DNA from: Petrolisthes cinctipes
Taxonomy: Eukaryota > Arthropoda > Malacostraca > Decapoda > Porcellanidae
Direction: 5' to 3'
Length of the DNA: 64,000 nucleotides
NCBI GenBank assembly: GCA_033782935.1
Contig: JAWQEG010001345.1
Coordinates: 124,001 to 188,000 of the forward strand
The translations under genes and the position numbers were made by a program. Below the pieces are notes generated by a model, which was not told the DNA's origin, did not search any database, and was given only the letters and a program-made list of their open reading frames with translations. Positions 22,402 to 33,180 of this stretch are shown here, in pieces (the first letter of the stretch is position 1; each line of letters begins with the position of its first letter).

Positions 22402-23173
22402 CTTCAATGTTTACAAACAAAGGAACATCAACCCGGGTTGGTGGTCGGCGTGTTCTATTTATACCATACATCCCGGGTTTTTCGGAGCAACACAGGTTGC
22501 CAACCCGGGTTGATCGAGTGGCTTAAATAGAAGACGCATATTAATATGGCCGACAGATAATTAGAATTGGCTTAATTAGTGCATGCAACTTGCAATCAGT
22601 GCCAAATAAACAAAAATTATGATGTAATAAGATGTTGTAGTATTATTTAAGGAGGTATAGGCTGCTTGGATAATTTTTGTACATATTATTATGGAAGACA
22701 AAATTTAAAGGATTATTTATATGTAATCAAACTTGCAATTTTTTACCAGTAGCCTTCTTACAATTTTCTACCAGTGTTTACACTGCTGCAAAGGTCATAA
22801 TTATTAAATGTAAATAATATTTATTATTAAAGAAAAATGTGGTTACTCAGTTAATTGATTCTTTACCTAACATATACCTAACCATGCAATTTCGGTGAAA
22901 TTTCAACATGTGAGGGTTGGTATAATATCCATCAAGTTTTCAGTAATAATAAAGAGTGTCCAATTTTTGTTGTTGTTTTTCCCTCCACCTAAACTCGAGA
23001 TATGAGGTTGGGTACCTATATAATAATTGTAATGATTTTATTTGGAGATCAGTTGGCCTTCTCTGTGGTTATTTTAAATCTTGCCAAAGTGTATTCCTAA
23101 TACTAACCCTTTTATTGCTTTCCTATGATATGACGATTCCGTCAAATGATAATTTTTCGGCTATTATTTTGGT
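22402..23173. other. Non-coding stretch with CCCGGG inverted repeats
   Basis: Just upstream of the Harbinger start codon, ATCAACCCGGGTTGG (22,427-22,441) and its reverse complement (22,500-22,514) form a 15-bp inverted pair; each half is itself nearly palindromic. A third CCCGGG lies between them. The rest is AT-rich and empty. Confidence 0.6.
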
Positions 23174-23800
23174 TCAGCACCTTCGGCAAGCCAGTTGTTC
23201 GGCTCCACGTATCTGGTCTGTTTTTGTCGTCAGATAGTGCTTGCTCCAAGCCCGCTTGGCACCCCATGCCGACGCTTGGACAACAAAAACACCACATATA
23301 TGCACCATTCCCAGAACTCTCAAAGGTTGTCCAGTGATTCCTGCTAGTTGTATTAAACATTTAGACTTATCCATAGTGAGACCCAATCTACTCGTAGTGC
23401 TTTTCCTTATTAACGTTACGTTACTTCGGTGTCTAGCATTGCAGTACACATTCCTTCATTTACAATTATATGTATGACTGGAGTGAGGCTCGTCGGGTCT
23501 AGTCATTGAGGAGGATTGGTGACAACTCCTTCGATCATCCCAACTGGTGAATTTGATTGTCTAGTATTACTCGGGCTTTTAAGGTTTTGATTTGATTGAT
23601 GAGCAGGAGGACAGATGGGCTTTGATTTGATTGATGAGCAGGAGGACAGATGGGCTTTGATTTGATTGATGAGCAGGAGGACAAATGGGCTTTCCCGGAC
23701 AAGTGGTATTACCTCGACGACAACCACAACGCAAGCAATCAAAGCAATGTTCCCTCGGTGGTTTTCTCCAACAATCTCTTAGACTCTTAGAGTATGGGTT
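23174..23800 (-). pseudogene. LTR-retrotransposon gag end and protease remnant
   Basis: Reading the minus strand from about 23,790, one frame gives HCFDCLRCGCRRGNTTC and KPICPPAH, a Cys/His-rich gag-like end. Further on, MLDTEVT followed after a one-base shift by NVTLIRK, SRLGLTMDK, LIQLAGITG and LRVLGMV matches the pattern of retroviral-type aspartic proteases (DTGA, hydrophobic strand, ILG-like flap partner). The catalytic DTG reads DTE. A 35-bp triplication interrupts the gag part. No reverse transcriptase or LTR is seen nearby. The assignment to a Ty3/gypsy-like element is inference. Confidence 0.5.
23586..23690. repeat. 35-bp tandem triplication
   Basis: Three units of tttgatttgattgatgagca plus ggaggacagatgggc at 23,586-23,620, 23,621-23,655 and 23,656-23,690, almost identical (one a/g change in the third). 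The unit length is not a multiple of three, so it shifts the gag-like frame it lies in. Confidence 0.95.
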
Positions 23801-24159
23801 CTGCGTTGATAAAATGCACAGAACGTCCTAGACCATGGCATTGTTGATGTCGGTGTAGAGGATTGATTGATTGATTGATTTATTGATGCCATTAGGCATC
23901 TGGCAGCGCAACAACAATGGTCATATACCGCCCAACATATAAAGGTCATCTACATCATTAATAAAATATGTACAAAAAATAAATAATTTTCACTACCTCA
24001 AAAGGGAGAAGCAGCATGAATAAAACCCACGTCTTCCAAAAGATCATATATTAATGAAATAACCTATTTAAGTTAGATATATACAAGAATTGAAATATTA
24101 ACGAAAGAAACATTAAACTTTAACTACCAAAAAATTAATAGCCATAAATACAATAAAAT

Positions 24160-25670
24160 TCACAATTTGTGGAGAAGGCCAGCCTCCTCCACATAAGAGA
24201 GGGTGTTCCCTCCCACACAACAAGCCTCCTCCCCGAGCACCTGGAAGAGACTGTAAGAACCGTCACCCTTCCGGTACTCGGAGAGGTGCCTACGACGAAG
24301 GTCCCCAAGGCTGGGACACTCGACAATAAGATGCCGTACTGTTAAAGGGACCAGACAATCATCACAGTAGGGAGGGTGAGCCCTCTCCATTAAAAAGCCA
24401 TGAGTCAATAATGTGTGGCCAATGCGGAGGCGGACAAGAGCCATCTCCCACCGGCGGGACAGGCCACTGTAGCTCCACAATCCAAGGCGCTGGCGGATGT
24501 CACAGAGCTTGTTAGCCCCGATGGCATCCCATCTGTCCTGCCAGCAGGAACGAACGGTAGCATCTATGTAGGGTCGAAGGTCCACTGCAGGAACAGGATG
24601 ACACCTGGCAGGAGGCCGGGAATTGGAGACCACAGCCTTAGCCAGGGCGTCAGCCCGCTCATTCCCATCAACACCCTCATGGGCCGGGACCCAACAAAAA
24701 GTGACTTTGCGGCCACGACGACCCAGGAGGACAAGCCACTCAAGAATGGCCAACACCAGGGGATGGGTAGAGTTAAAATTGCACAAGGCCTGCAAGGCAC
24801 TACAGGAATCGCTAAAAATAGTAAACGAAGGCTGAGGGAGAGTAAAAATCACTTGGAGGGCATATAAAATGGCCGAGAGCTCCGCAGTAAAAATGGACAT
24901 GACAGAAAGGAGCCTGCCTCCACGGCAAAAGTCAGGAAAGACAACTCCAAAGCCACTCCATCATCAGACTTTGACCCATCAGTGTACACAGGGAGGGATT
25001 CCCTGTGAGTGAAGGCATATTCTAAAAAGAGGGAACGAGCTACTGGAGGAGGAAGAAATTCCTTCTTATCTGTAAAGCAGGTGCAGGGGAAAACTTCTGG
25101 AAGAAGCCATGGAGCCACCCTGGGGACCCTCACAGGACAAATCTGAAAGTCATCTATGCCCATCTCCTCCATAGCTTTTCTGACCCGGAAGCCAAAGGGC
25201 AATGGTGCACGAGAATGTAAAAGGTAGTACTGAGACATGATATCAGATGACACCGCCAAGCAAGGTAGGGAGTCAGGAAGTCGATGTAATCGATGCCAAC
25301 AACGAACCATCAAGGACTGACGACGGAGATCAAGAGGTGGCTCATTAGCGTCCACCAGGAGACTGGGGATTTGGGACGACCTGAAGGCTCCGGTCGCCAG
25401 ACGTACTCCAGCATGATGAACAGGGTCTAAAACTCTGAGACGGGCATCGGTGGCAGAAGAGTACACCTCACACCCATAGTCGAGTTTTGACCTAATAACA
25501 ACATGGTATAGGCGGAGGAGGGTGGCCCGATCAGCCCCCCAGGATGTATGGCTCAGGACCCTCAACAGGTTAAGAGCCTTGAGGCAAGAGACCTTAAGTG
25601 TACGTAAGTGGGGAACCCAAGTCAAACGTTTGTCAAAAAGGAGACCCAAAAAGCGAGTCTCCTCGACACA
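24160..25670 (-). pseudogene. LINE ORF2 thumb, RNase H and CCHC finger
   Basis: The frame from 25,670 covers the thumb (FLGLLFDKRLTWVPHL, DYGCEVYSSA) and the start of RNase H (LPVYTDGSKSDDG, first Asp). A one-base shift near 24,950 moves to the frame that begins MSIFTAELSAI (Glu), followed by IFSDSCSALQAL (Asp) and VPAHEGVDGNERAD (His and Asp), completing the RNase H active site. Near the end, CDDCLVPLTVRHLIVEC is a C-x2-C-x7-H-x4-C finger typical of this LINE group. The 3' untranslated region starts at about 24,135. Confidence 0.9.
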
Positions 25671-26558
25671 TCATATCCGATGACCATACATGAATAAGTC
25701 CGGATCCGGGTGGATGCCTCGGATGCGGCAGAAGTGCATAGCAACTGTCTTGGAAGGAGAAAATCGAAACCCATGAGAATCAGTCCAATGTGACACCCTG
25801 TCAAGGGCAAGCTGCATGCGCCGCTCCGCCACTGACATACGGGAAGCAGCAAACCAGACTGCTAGGTCGTCAACGTACATCGAGTTAGCTATACCGTCTG
25901 GAAGGGATGAGGCAATGGCATTAATTGCTACTGCAAACAATGTGACACTGAGGACGCTTCCCTTGGGGACGCCCTCCTCCTGTGCAACAGATGCTGAGTG
26001 GGTTGTACCAACCCTCACAGAAAAACTGCAACCACTGAGAAACTCCTTAAGAAAGCGTGGAAGGCGCCCCCGCAGGCCATATAAATGGAGTTGCTGCAGG
26101 ATGCCATATTGCCATGTAGTGTCATAGGCTTTCTCTAAATCAAAGAATACACAGACAAGGTGTTGATGTCGTGCAGAAGCCTCACATGCAGCAGCTTCCA
26201 ACCTGACCAGAGCATCTGTAGTGGAACGGTATTTACGAAAGCCAGACTGGGACGGAGACAGAAAATCACCCCGTTCCAAGAAGTATACCAGTCTGACATT
26301 CACCATCTTTTCAAATAGTTTACAGAGACAGGAGGTCAAGGCAATTGGTCGATAATTGAGGGCTACACCAGAGTCCTTGCTCGGCTTGAGAAAAGGAAGG
26401 ATGGTAGCAACCCTCCACCCAGAAGGGAAGGCACCCTCCAGCCAGATTCTGTTATATACAGCTAAAAGAAATGAGATCGCTTCCTCACCCAAGTGTCATA
26501 ACATTGCATATGGGATGTTGTCTGGCCCAGGAGAAGTGTCGCCGCAGAGAGAGAGAGA
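25671..26558 (-). pseudogene. LINE ORF2 reverse transcriptase (I/Nimb-like)
   Basis: After the (GA)n shift the frame reads SPGPDNIPYAML, a TGA at 26,496-26,498, then GEEAISFLLAVYNRIW. The next 273 residues hold LNYRPIALTS, FFDLEKAYD (first catalytic Asp, residues 116-124 from 26,492), GVPKGSVLS (174-182) and MYVDDLAVW (YVDD, 206-209). A TGA at 25,671-25,673 follows MYGHRI; the same frame continues as CVEETRFLGLLFDKR. All polymerase residues survive. One stop sits where a CGA Arg codon is expected, consistent with CpG decay. Confidence 0.9.
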
Positions 26559-26559
26559 G

Positions 26560-27864
26560 CAGAATGCAGGTCTCTCAGGGTGAATATATGGTTATAACTT
26601 TCATTCTCGTTCCCTGTGAAATCCAGGACTGTACGCTCCTTGGCTCTTAACTCATGCCTGACAGCCAGAGGTCGAGAGTCACGGCTGGAGACTTTTGCAA
26701 AAGCCTCCGCCATGGTATTGGCCACTGTCAAACCATCCATGATCTTAATTCCATTGACCTTAAGTACATGTGGAGAACTAGGAGAAAACTTCCCCGCCAT
26801 CTTACAGACTCTCCTGAACACTTGGGTGAGTGGAGTTTTAGTATTAATTGAAGACACATAGGCCTTCCAAGATGCACGTCGGGCCTCTTTTAAAACTCGT
26901 CTAGCCCGAGCCCTTGCCCGTCGGAAGTCCTCTAAAAGAGTTGGGTCCCCACGATTGCGACGAAGGCGAGAGAAAGCAGTGCGCTTCTCCCGCACAGCAG
27001 TGGTGCAGACTGGTGACCACCAAGGGACAGGACGTTTGGGAAAGTAGCCAGAAGTTCTAGGGATAGAGTTGAGAATATCAGTGAAATATGTTACAGCCTC
27101 GTCAGAGCTACCGAAATCGGCTACAGAAGAGACCGAAGAAGTTAGCTCTCTAAAAAACTGCCAGTCAGCCTTCTCTAATTTCCACCTAGGAAGACGAGAC
27201 TGTGGTTCGTACCTGTTACCTTCTAAAAGTATAGGGAAATGGTCACTGCCATATAAGTCAGGCAACACTCTCCAAGTAAAATCCAACAGAGCACTGGGTG
27301 AGCAAAGGGAAATGTCAATGGCGGTAAAAGTCCCAGTAGGGCTATTAAAATGTGTCACATCTCCCGTATTTAAAACCCCTAATCCCTCATCCTCAATAAA
27401 AGAAGCCAATAAAACACCCCTGGGGTTGACCGAACTGTCACCCCACAGAGGATGACGACCATTAAAATCACCCAATAAAATAAAGGGAGATGGAAGGTCC
27501 CGTACAAGATGGTTGAGATCACCCCTCTCAACTGTAACACTGGGAGGAAGGTATAGACTGCATACAGTGTACGGGCGGTCCATAAAAACCTTAACTGCAA
27601 CAGCCTGGAGCGGAGTGTCAAGCTCCAGGCTCGTGCATGGAATATCTCGGCGAACTAGGATGGCAGAGCCACCATGATGACCCTACCCTTCAAATGGATT
27701 GGAATAAAATGCAGAGTATGCTGGAGGACTGGCAGGAATGTAGTCCCCAAGCATTGTCTCTTGGAGAGAAACACATGCAGGAGAGAAGCTAGAGAGAAGA
27801 ACGCGCAGTTCCTCCCAAGAAGGACGCAAGCCACGGCAATTCCACTGACGGACCTTGAACGGTG
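26560..27864 (-). pseudogene. LINE ORF2 endonuclease (I/Nimb-like)
   Basis: Starts FKVRQWNCRGLRPSWEEL, the classic first strand of I-group endonucleases. An in-frame TAG at 27,683-27,685 splits SNPFEG from GHHGGSAILVRRDI. Further on are the conserved blocks VCSLYLPPS, LLGDFNGRHPLWG, FTAIDISLCS and YGSDHFPI, the last holding the catalytic Ser-Asp-His. A basic linker with many RRAR-type stretches leads to the polymerase. The frame shifts inside a (GA)n run at 26,545-26,559, so the downstream residues of the predicted frame are spurious. Confidence 0.85.
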
Positions 27865-28836
27865 TTACTTTAGTACTGATTTTTGGGAAGCCTCACGGAG
27901 GTACTTCCCACTACCACCTCGACCTGATGGTTTATTCAAACAATAAGATTTGTCTAATCCTGGGCCACTAGAAGAAGAGCGAACCCGAGGAGTAGTACTT
28001 GGGGCAGTAATTGGGACCCGTAGACGAGTCCCTGAAGCATCTGATATGTTAGAAGAAGATGAAGGTATATGAGATGGGATATTCTTTGAAACAATTACAT
28101 TGGTTCTGTCCTGTACAGCAGTGGTATCACTGACACAGGCAGATACATCAACATCCATAATACAGGTGGTAGAATCACTCCGCTGCTCAAGCGGAAGAGA
28201 AAGTGAATCTTTTGAAGTCACAACATCCGTGGCATCCACATTAACTTCACGCCCCTCTGATGATCCCGAAGGAAGCTTGCGAGGAGGAACTTCTGTTGAA
28301 TCAAGAGATTCATCAGAGCCACGAGAACGCTTCTGGTGAAATTGATAGGAAACTATGGATGAGTCCACAGAGATGGTTGCCTCACAAGGTGGAACATCTA
28401 TAGAGTCAAGTGCCTCAGAGGAACCACGAAGGCGTCTCTGTGGCAGTTTAGGTGACTTAAGTTTCCTTTTGGGAGAGCGTGTGGCAGCGTGAACCTCTAC
28501 CACATGGACACCTTTAGCTAAAGTCTGAGAATTGTCATCAGTTGAAGGGTCACCAGAATGAGTGTCTGATAAAGTTTCCAAGACAGAGAAACTATTATGT
28601 AGAGTAACCTTAGAAACGTTCTCACTAGAGCAAGAAGCAGCTGCCTCTTGAGAGGGTTGAGAGGGTGCTGCAACCAATTTAGGGCGAAGGGAGGAGGCGT
28701 ATGTCTTCACACCACCATCCTTCTGTCGCCTGAATAGGTTCTCGTGGTCTTTGCCAAACCAGCAGGGAAGTCGAATAGTATACAGAGTGGAGGTGGAACA
28801 AAGAAAGTCTCTATTATTTTTACAATCTTTATTTAC
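27865..28836 (-). pseudogene. LINE ORF1, C-terminal part
   Basis: The open frame begins in unrelated DNA near 28,836, giving CSTSTLYTIRLPCWFGKDHE and KDGGVKTYASSLRP, the conserved end of the gag-like ORF1 domain in this LINE group. A Ser/Pro/Thr-rich, low-conservation tail of about 250 residues follows with RGSSEALDS and RGSDESLDS repeats and ends at 27,865. The upstream RNA-binding and zinc-knuckle regions are missing. The end of ORF1 overlaps the start of the ORF2 frame by a few bases, as is common for LINEs. Confidence 0.75.
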
Positions 28837-28840
28837 TTAC

Positions 28841-29171
28841 AATTGACCCAATAACTATTAATTTACCATGACTGATATATAAATATTCCTCCCTTTGAAT
28901 TTAAACCCTTAACTCATTAATTATCAAAACAGAGCAAAGAAACATTAATTGATTACAATAACTTAATCAATGGATGTTTAAAGTCAAAAGTCCTGTCACC
29001 TCGCTTGCTTCACTGAGGCACACGATGCTCATAGACTCGAGTTTATTAGGTGTAGAAATCGTGCGTATTTCTCGAGTCCATGAACACTGCCTGTCTCGGT
29101 GAAGCAAGTGTGGCGACAGGACTTATGTCGCCGACTGTACAGAGCCAGTCCTCGAACGGCTCCCGGATGTA
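28841..29171. other. AT-rich junction with a long hairpin at the satellite edge
   Basis: Between the LINE and the satellite. Arms of about 53 bases at 28,989-29,042 and 29,070-29,123 are imperfect inverted copies (agtcctgtc.cc...cttgcttcac...gactcgag) around a loop of about 28 bases. No protein. Confidence 0.75.
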
Positions 29172-29574
29172 GGCATGCACATATCGACTTTGGACACTTA
29201 AAATATCGATTTTTAGCATGTTTTGAGCCTATATTTTGAAAACATTCTAGCACTGAGTAGGCATGTACAGATCGCTTCTGGGACCCAAAAATATCGAATT
29301 TTCGGGTGTTTTGAGGTTGAATTTAAGATATAAACGGGTGCAAAAGATGCATACACATATTGACTTGGGGCACCAAAAATATCGATGTTCAGCATGTTTT
29401 GGGCCTGTATCTGAGTAGGCATGTATAGATCGCTTCTGGGACCTCAAAATATCGAATTTTCAGTGTTTGGAGCCTGAATTTGAGATATAAACGGGTACAG
29501 AAGATGCATGCACATATCGACTTTTGGGCACCTAAAATATCGATATTCTGTATGTTTTGGGCCTGTATTTTGAA

Positions 29575-31750
29575 AATACTCTAACACGGAGTAGGCATGT
29601 ACAGATCGCATCTGGGACCCTAAAATAACGATTTTTCGGGTGTTTTGAGCCTGAATTTGAGATATAAACTGGTACAGAAGATGCATTCGCATATTGACTT
29701 TGGGCACCTAAAATATCGATTTTCAGCATTTTTTGGGCTCGTATTTTGAAAATACTCTAACACGGAGTAGGCTTGTACAGATGGCTTCTGGGACCTCAAA
29801 ATATCGATTTTTCGGGTGTTTTGAGCCTGAATTTAAAATATAAACGTGTACTGAAGATACATGCACATATCGACTTTTGGGCACCTATAATATCGATTTT
29901 GAGCTTGTTTTGGTCTGTATCTTGAAAACATTCTAACTAGGACTAGGCATGTACAGATTGCTTCTAGGACTCAAAAATCCCGAAGTTTCGGGTGTTTTGA
30001 GCCTGAATTTGAGATATAAACGGGTACAGAGAAGATGCATGCACATATCGACTTTGGTCACTTAAAATATCGATTTTTAGCATGGTTTTAGCCTATATTT
30101 TGAAAACATTCTAGCACTGAGTAGGCATGTACAGATCGCTTCTGGGACCCAAAAATATCGAATTTTCGGGTGTTTTTAAGTTGAATTTGGGATATAAACG
30201 GGTGAAGAAGATGCATACACATATTGACTTTGTGCACCTAAAATATCGATTTTCAGCATGTTTTGGGCCTATATCTGAGTAAGCATGTACAGATCGCTTC
30301 TGGGACCCCAAAATATCAAATATTCGGGTGTTTGGAGCCTGAATTTGGGATATAAACGGGTACAGAAGATGCATACACATATTGACTTTGGGCACCTAAA
30401 AGATCGATTTTCAGCATGTTTTTTGCCTGTATTTAAAAAATACTCTAACAAGGATTAGGCATGTATCGATTGCTTCTGGGACCTCAAAATATCGAATTTT
30501 CGGGTGTTTTGAGGTTGAATTTGGGATATAAACGGGTATAGAAGATGCATACACATATTGACTTTGGGCACCTAAAATATCGATTTTGAACATGTTTTGG
30601 GCCTGTATTTTGAAAATACTCTAACACGGGGTAGGCATGTACAGATCGCATCTGCGACCCCACAATATCGAATTTTCGGGTGTTTTGAGGTTGAAATTGG
30701 GATATAAACGGGTGCAGAAGATGCATACACATATTGACTTTGGGCACCTAAAATATCGATTTTCAGCATGTTTTGGGCCTGCATCTGAGTAGGCATGTAC
30801 AGATCGCTTCTGGGACCCCAAAATATCTAATTTTCTGGTGTTTTGAGGCTGAATTTGAGATATAAACAGGTACAGAGAATGCATACACATATTGACTTTG
30901 GGCACCTAAAATATCGATTTTCAGCATGTTTTGGGCCTGTAGTTTTAAAATACTTTAACACAGAGTAGGCATGTACAGATCGCTTCTGGGACCCAAAAAT
31001 ATAGAATTTATGGGTGTTTTGAGGTTGAATTTGAGATATAAACGAGTGCAGAAGATGCATACACATATTGACTTTGGGCACCTAAAATATCGATTTTCAG
31101 CATGTTTTGGGCCTGTATCTGAGTAGGCATGTACAGATCCCTTCTGAAACCCCAATATATCGAATTTTCGGGTGTTTGGAGCCTGAATTTGAGATATAAA
31201 CGGGTACAGAAGATGCATGCACATATCGACTTTTGGGCACCTAAAAGATCGATTTTCAGTATGTTTTGGGCCTGTATTTTGAAAATACTCTAACACGGAG
31301 TAGGCATGTACAGTTCGCTTCTGGGACCCCAAAATATCGAATTTTCAGGTGTTTGGGGCCTGAATTTGAAATATCGACTTGGGGCACCTAAAATATCGAT
31401 TTTTAGCATGTTTTGGGCCTATATTTTGAAAATATTCTAGCACTAAGTAGGCATGTACAGATCACTTCTGGGACCCCAAAATATCGAATTTTCGGGTGTT
31501 TTCAGCCTGAATTTGAGATATAAACGGGTACAGAAGATGCATGCACATATCTACTTTGGACACTTAAAATATCGATTTTTAGCATGTTTTGAGCCTATAT
31601 TTTGAAAACATTCTAGCACTGAGTAGGCATGTACAGATCGCTTCTTGGACCCAAAATATCGAATTTTCGGGTGTTTTGAGGTTGAATTTTTGATATAAAC
31701 GGGTGCAGAAGATGCATACACATATTGACTTTGGGCACCTAAACTAGCGA
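29575..31750. repeat. Left copy of a 2.2-kb satellite block
   Basis: Matches 51,913-54,088 at a constant offset of 22,338 bp (checked at 29,581, 30,111, 30,955 and 31,321; the offset changes by one base near 31,650). The two copies share rare variants such as aaaataacgatttttcggg and the unusual gggtacaga(g/t)aagatgc. A less complete third relative lies near 46.0-46.9 kb. Confidence 0.85.
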
Positions 31751-33180
31751 TTTTCAACATGTTTTGGGCCTGTATTTTGAAAATGCTCTAACACGGAGTA
31801 GGCATATACAGATCGCTTCTGGGACCCCAAAATATCGAGTTTTCAGGTGTTTTTGGCCTGAATTTGAGATATCGACTTTGGGCACCTAAAATATCGATTT
31901 TTAGCATGTTTTGGGTATATATTTTGAAAATGTTCTAGCACTGAGTAGGCATGTACAGATCGCTTTTGGGACCCCAAAATATCGAATTTTCGGGTGTTTG
32001 GAGCCTGAATTTGAGATATAAACGGGTACAGAAGATGCAAGCACATATCGACTTTTGGGCACCTAAAAGATCGATTTTCAGTATGTTTTGGGCCTGTATT
32101 TTGAAAATACTTTAATACGGAGTAGGCATGTACATATCGCTTCTGGGACTCCAAAATATCGAATTTTCGGGTGTTTTGAGCCTGAATTTGAGATATAAAC
32201 GGGTACAGAAGATGCATGCACATATTGACTTTGGGCACCTAAAATATCGATTTTCAGCATGTTTTGGGCCTGTATCTGATTAGGCCAGTACAGATCGCTT
32301 CTGGGACCCCAAAATATCGAATTTCCGGGTGTTTGGGACCTGAATTTGAGATATAAACGGGCACAGAAGATGCATGCAAACATCGACTTTTGGGCACCTA
32401 AAAGATCGATTTTCAGTATGTTTTGGGCCTGTATTTCGAAAATACTCTAACACGGAGTAGGCATGTACAGATCGCTTCTGGGACCCAAAAATATCGAATT
32501 TTCGGGTGTTTTGGGCTTGAATTTGATATATCGACTCTAGGCACCTAAAATATCGATTTTTAGCATGTTTTGGGTATATATTTTGAAAATGTTCTAGCAC
32601 TGAGTAGGCATGTACAGATCGCTTTTGGGACCCCAAAATATCGAATTTTCGGGTGTTTGGAGCCTGAATTTGAGATATAAACGGGAACAGAAGATGCAAG
32701 CACATATTGACTTTGGGCACCTAAAATATCGATTTTCAGCATGTTTTGGGCCTGTATCTGAATAGGCCAGTACAGATCGCTTCTGGGACCCCAAAATATC
32801 GAATTTCCGGGTGTTTGGAACCTGAATTTGAGATATAAACGGGTACAGAAGATGCATGCACATGTCGACTTTTATTCACCTAAAAGATAAATTTTCAGTA
32901 TGTTTTGGGCCTGTATTTTGAAAATACTCTAATACGGAGTAGGCATGTACAGATCGCTTCTGGGACCCAAAAATATCGAATTTTCGGGTGTTTTGGGCCT
33001 GAATTTGATATATCTACTCTGGGCACCTAAAATATCGATTTTTAGCATGTTTTGGGTCTATATTTTGAAAATATTCTAGCAGTAAGTAGGCATGTACAGA
33101 TCGCTTCTGGGACCCAAAAATATCGAATTTTTCGGTGTTTTGACCCTGAATTTGATATATCTACTCTGGGCACCTAAAAT

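Larger units (their letters stand above)
23858..28840 (-). mobile_element. I/Nimb-like LINE with RNase H, 5'-truncated and inactive
   Basis: Reverse orientation. In order: C-terminal part of ORF1, endonuclease, reverse transcriptase, RNase H and a CCHC finger, then about 300 bp of 3' untranslated DNA ending in an (aatc)n tail at about 23,858. An RNase H domain after the reverse transcriptase and a YVDD palm motif fit the I group. ORF1 is cut at about 28,830, where the frame runs into unrelated AT-rich DNA. The element has at least three in-frame stops and two frameshifts. Confidence 0.9.
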
